From NCBI GenBank assembly GCA_937892225.1, contig CALAUH010000193.1:1-15823 (forward strand): a stretch of 15,823 nt of DNA, read 5' to 3'. Position 1 is the stretch's first letter. The number at the start of each line of letters is the position of its first letter. Shown here piece after piece: positions 14,319 to 15,823 of the stretch. This DNA is from an uncultured Treponema sp. Lineage in GTDB: Bacteria > Spirochaetota > Spirochaetia > Treponematales > Treponemataceae. Position numbers and translations under genes: made by a program. Under the pieces are notes generated by a model that ran no database searches, was not told the origin of the DNA, and saw only the letters and a list, made by a program, of their open reading frames with translations.

Positions 14319-15823
14319 GTGAATATTTTTACAAAATTTAAAGAAACTTTAGTATCAGTTTTACCAGTAATGGCCATTGTTTTACTTTTAGGTTTAACAA
14401 TAGTACCAATTGATAAAATCCTTTTAATAAGATTTGTACTGGGTGGATTTCTTTTAGTCATTGGATTAACAATATTTCTTCTTGGTGTTGATATTGGTAT
14501 TCAACCGATGGGCGAACGATGTGGTGCTGAATTAACCAAAAAACGTAATCTTTTATTATTGCTTGCATCATCTTTTATAATTGGATTTATCGTTACTGCA
14601 GCAGAACCGGATATTCAGGTTTTTGCAACACAGGTAAAAGGTGTTTTTGGTTTTGTAAATAAATTATCTTTTTCTTTAGTAATTGCAGCCGGAGTCGGAC
14701 TTTTTATTATGATTGGTCTTCTTCGAACTGTACTTAATTTTTCTATAAAAATAACATTATTTATATCATATCTAGTTTTATTTATATTGGTTATTTTTGT
14801 TCCAAATAGTTTTGTCGGTATTGCATTTGATTCAGGCGGTGCTACAACTGGTCCAATGACTGTTCCTTTTATTATGGCATTAGGACTTGGTGTTTCTACT
14901 GTTCGTTCAGATAATAAAAACAGTTTTGGTCTTACCGGTGTTTCTTCTGTCGGTCCAATTATGGCTGTGCTGCTTTATTCTTTAGTATTCAGCCAGATGA
15001 TAAAGAATAATACAAATGTCGAAATGCAGAGTGTCCAGAATATTACAAATGCTGTAGCTTCTTCTAAAGGTTTTTCTTTTTTTATCAGTCAGATTTTTAC
15101 ACCTTTTGGACATACATTTTCTGATGTTATAAAAGAATCTTTAATTTCAATACTTCCTTTATTTGGACTATTTATTATATTTCAGATCTTTTTATTAAAA
15201 ATGACAAAACGTCAGGTTACAAAAATTGTAATCGGATTTATATATAGTTTTATAGGATTAACAATCTTCTTAACAGGTGTAAATGGTGGATTCTCAGAAG
15301 CCGGAAAAGAACTTGGTTTAATACTCGGACAGAAAGCTCTGCTTAATGGCGGATGGTGGTATGTACTTTTAATTGGAACAGGTTTATTACTCGGAGCAAT
15401 TATTGTATGTGCAGAACCAGCTGTTTGGGTATTAAGCGAACAGGTTGAACAGGTTTCTGGAGGTACAATCAAACGTAAGGCTTTGCTGGCATTCCTTTCT
15501 GTGGGAACGGCTATTGCCATTGGAATTTCTATGTGGCGTGCAGTTGCCGGATTCAGTTTACGGTGGATTGTTGTGCCGGGCTATGCAATTGCCATGATTT
15601 TGATGTTGTCGGATCATGCCTGGTCCACCTTGTTTCCAGGTCTGCGCTGGATGACATCCGTGGGAAGGGTCGCATTTCCTATCTTTGCATTTATGATTGT
15701 TGAAGGTTACTCACATACCCATAATTTTAAAAAATATATAACTAGAATGTTATGCTTTGCTATTGTTTCAGAGATTCCATTTGATTTAATGTATAATGGT
15801 ACTCCTGTTTATCCATTCCACAA
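14319..15823 (+). CDS. DUF1538 membrane protein running in frame into a TraX-like segment; 3' end outside window
   Basis: Starts at GTG (14319) with AGG at 14308-14310. The frame stays open for 501 codons to the window end. Residues 1 to about 423-430 read as DUF1538, a polytopic membrane family built as two homologous halves and of unestablished function. The first half has GVDIGIQPMG (about 57-66), AAEPDIQVFA and the signature IAFDSGGATTGPMTVPF (about 168-184). The second half begins near 300 with IGLTIFLTGVNGG and CAEPAVWVLSEQVEQVSGG, and continues to VVPGYAIAMILM. The second signature (IAFDSGG-type) should follow but is absent. From LSDHAW onward the sequence reads as TraX. The absence of any stop makes this a fusion as presented; whether it exists in the organism is open. 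Confidence 0.85.
   Translation, partial: MNIFTKFKETLVSVLPVMAIVLLLGLTIVPIDKILLIRFVLGGFLLVIGLTIFLLGVDIGIQPMGERCGAELTKKRNLLLLLASSFIIGFIVTAAEPDIQVFATQVKGVFGFVNKLSFSLVIAAGVGLFIMIGLLRTVLNFSIKITLFISYLVLFILVIFVPNSFVGIAFDSGGATTGPMTVPFIMALGLGVSTVRSDNKNSFGLTGVSSVGPIMAVLLYSLVFSQMIKNNTNVEMQSVQNITNAVASSKGFSFFISQIFTPFGHTFSDVIKESLISILPLFGLFIIFQIFLLKMTKRQVTKIVIGFIYSFIGLTIFLTGVNGGFSEAGKELGLILGQKALLNGGWWYVLLIGTGLLLGAIIVCAEPAVWVLSEQVEQVSGGTIKRKALLAFLSVGTAIAIGISMWRAVAGFSLRWIVVPGYAIAMILMLSDHAWSTLFPGLRWMTSVGRVAFPIFAFMIVEGYSHTHNFKKYITRMLCFAIVSEIPFDLMYNGTPVYPFH
15585..15823 (+). other. TraX-family N-terminal segment fused to DUF1538 (junction and partial domain)
   Basis: From about 15588 the frame reads AMILMLSDHAW, then FPGLRWMTSVGRVAFPIFAF, VEGYSHTHNFKKY, and AIVSEIPFDLMYNG. 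The DH pair, the GRxAFPIFAFxIxEGxxHT block and SEIPF are hallmarks of TraX-family membrane proteins, most like those of Clostridia-type bacteria. These proteins normally begin only a few residues before ILMLxDH, so the fusion point matches a TraX N-terminus. TraX of F plasmids acetylates pilin; the role of chromosomal homologues is unclear. Bases 15481-15660 are about 48-55% GC, against about 20-35% in most of the preceding gene, falling back to about 22% after 15720. Confidence 0.75.

Noticed and set aside
15212..15520. A 102-codon minus-strand open frame in the DUF1538 gene
   Set aside because: The plus strand carries a clear membrane protein here; the minus frame is a shadow of it.
1..15823. 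A defence island, CRISPR, prophage or transposon hidden among the genes
   Set aside because: Every gene is accounted for by housekeeping, transport, lipoprotein or carbohydrate functions; I saw no direct-repeat arrays, transposase motifs, integrase or att-like repeats.

Overview
The window is a low-GC (roughly 30%) bacterial chromosome segment. It looks like a host-associated spirochaete of the Treponema type, probably from a gut or rumen. Pointers to this are the very AT-rich codon use, short lipoprotein signal peptides with relaxed lipoboxes, a stand-alone PTS enzyme I beside der, and a lipoprotein-type GH10 xylanase. This placement is inference; the window contains no rRNA or other marker that would settle it. 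I see no tRNA, rRNA, CRISPR array, IS element or prophage gene. No stretch longer than about 200 bases lacks a gene.

Layout. (1) 1-4798, minus strand: a tight four-gene operon read ptsI > der > merR-like > Rsm22-like methyltransferase, the last truncated by the window start. The ptsI start lies 7 bases after an extended -10 box and has no Shine-Dalgarno sequence, so it may be leaderless. (2) 4891-6092, plus strand: a single-gene unit for a lipoprotein of unknown function, with a consensus-like promoter and a very strong intrinsic terminator. (3) 6120-7675, plus strand: a single-gene unit for an SNF-family sodium symporter, again with a clear promoter and terminator. (4) 7687-8987, plus strand: a DUF456 membrane protein and a TrmJ-like tRNA methyltransferase. 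(5) 8984-12460, minus strand: an operon for a GH10 xylanase lipoprotein, a membrane protein with a degenerate alpha/beta-hydrolase-like domain, and a Nif3-family protein. Its last stop codon overlaps the trmJ-like stop tail to tail. (6) 12601 to the end, plus strand: lspA, a small two-helix membrane protein, mtnN, and a DUF1538 membrane protein.

Functional themes. Region 1 groups ribosome-assembly functions (Der GTPase, Rsm22-like protein) with a phosphotransfer enzyme and a MerR-type regulator. Regions 2 and 5 encode lipoproteins, and region 6 encodes the signal peptidase II that would mature them. MtnN recycles S-adenosylhomocysteine made by methyltransferases such as the two in this window.

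The oddest feature is at the right edge. The DUF1538 frame passes without a stop, at about 15585-15608, into a sequence that reads as the N-terminal part of a TraX-family membrane protein. The last part of DUF1538 is missing, and a locally GC-rich patch (about 48-55%) covers the switch. This is either a real gene fusion or rearrangement, or an assembly chimera. Otherwise the window is mostly ordinary housekeeping content, and I did not find a clear new defence or mobile system.
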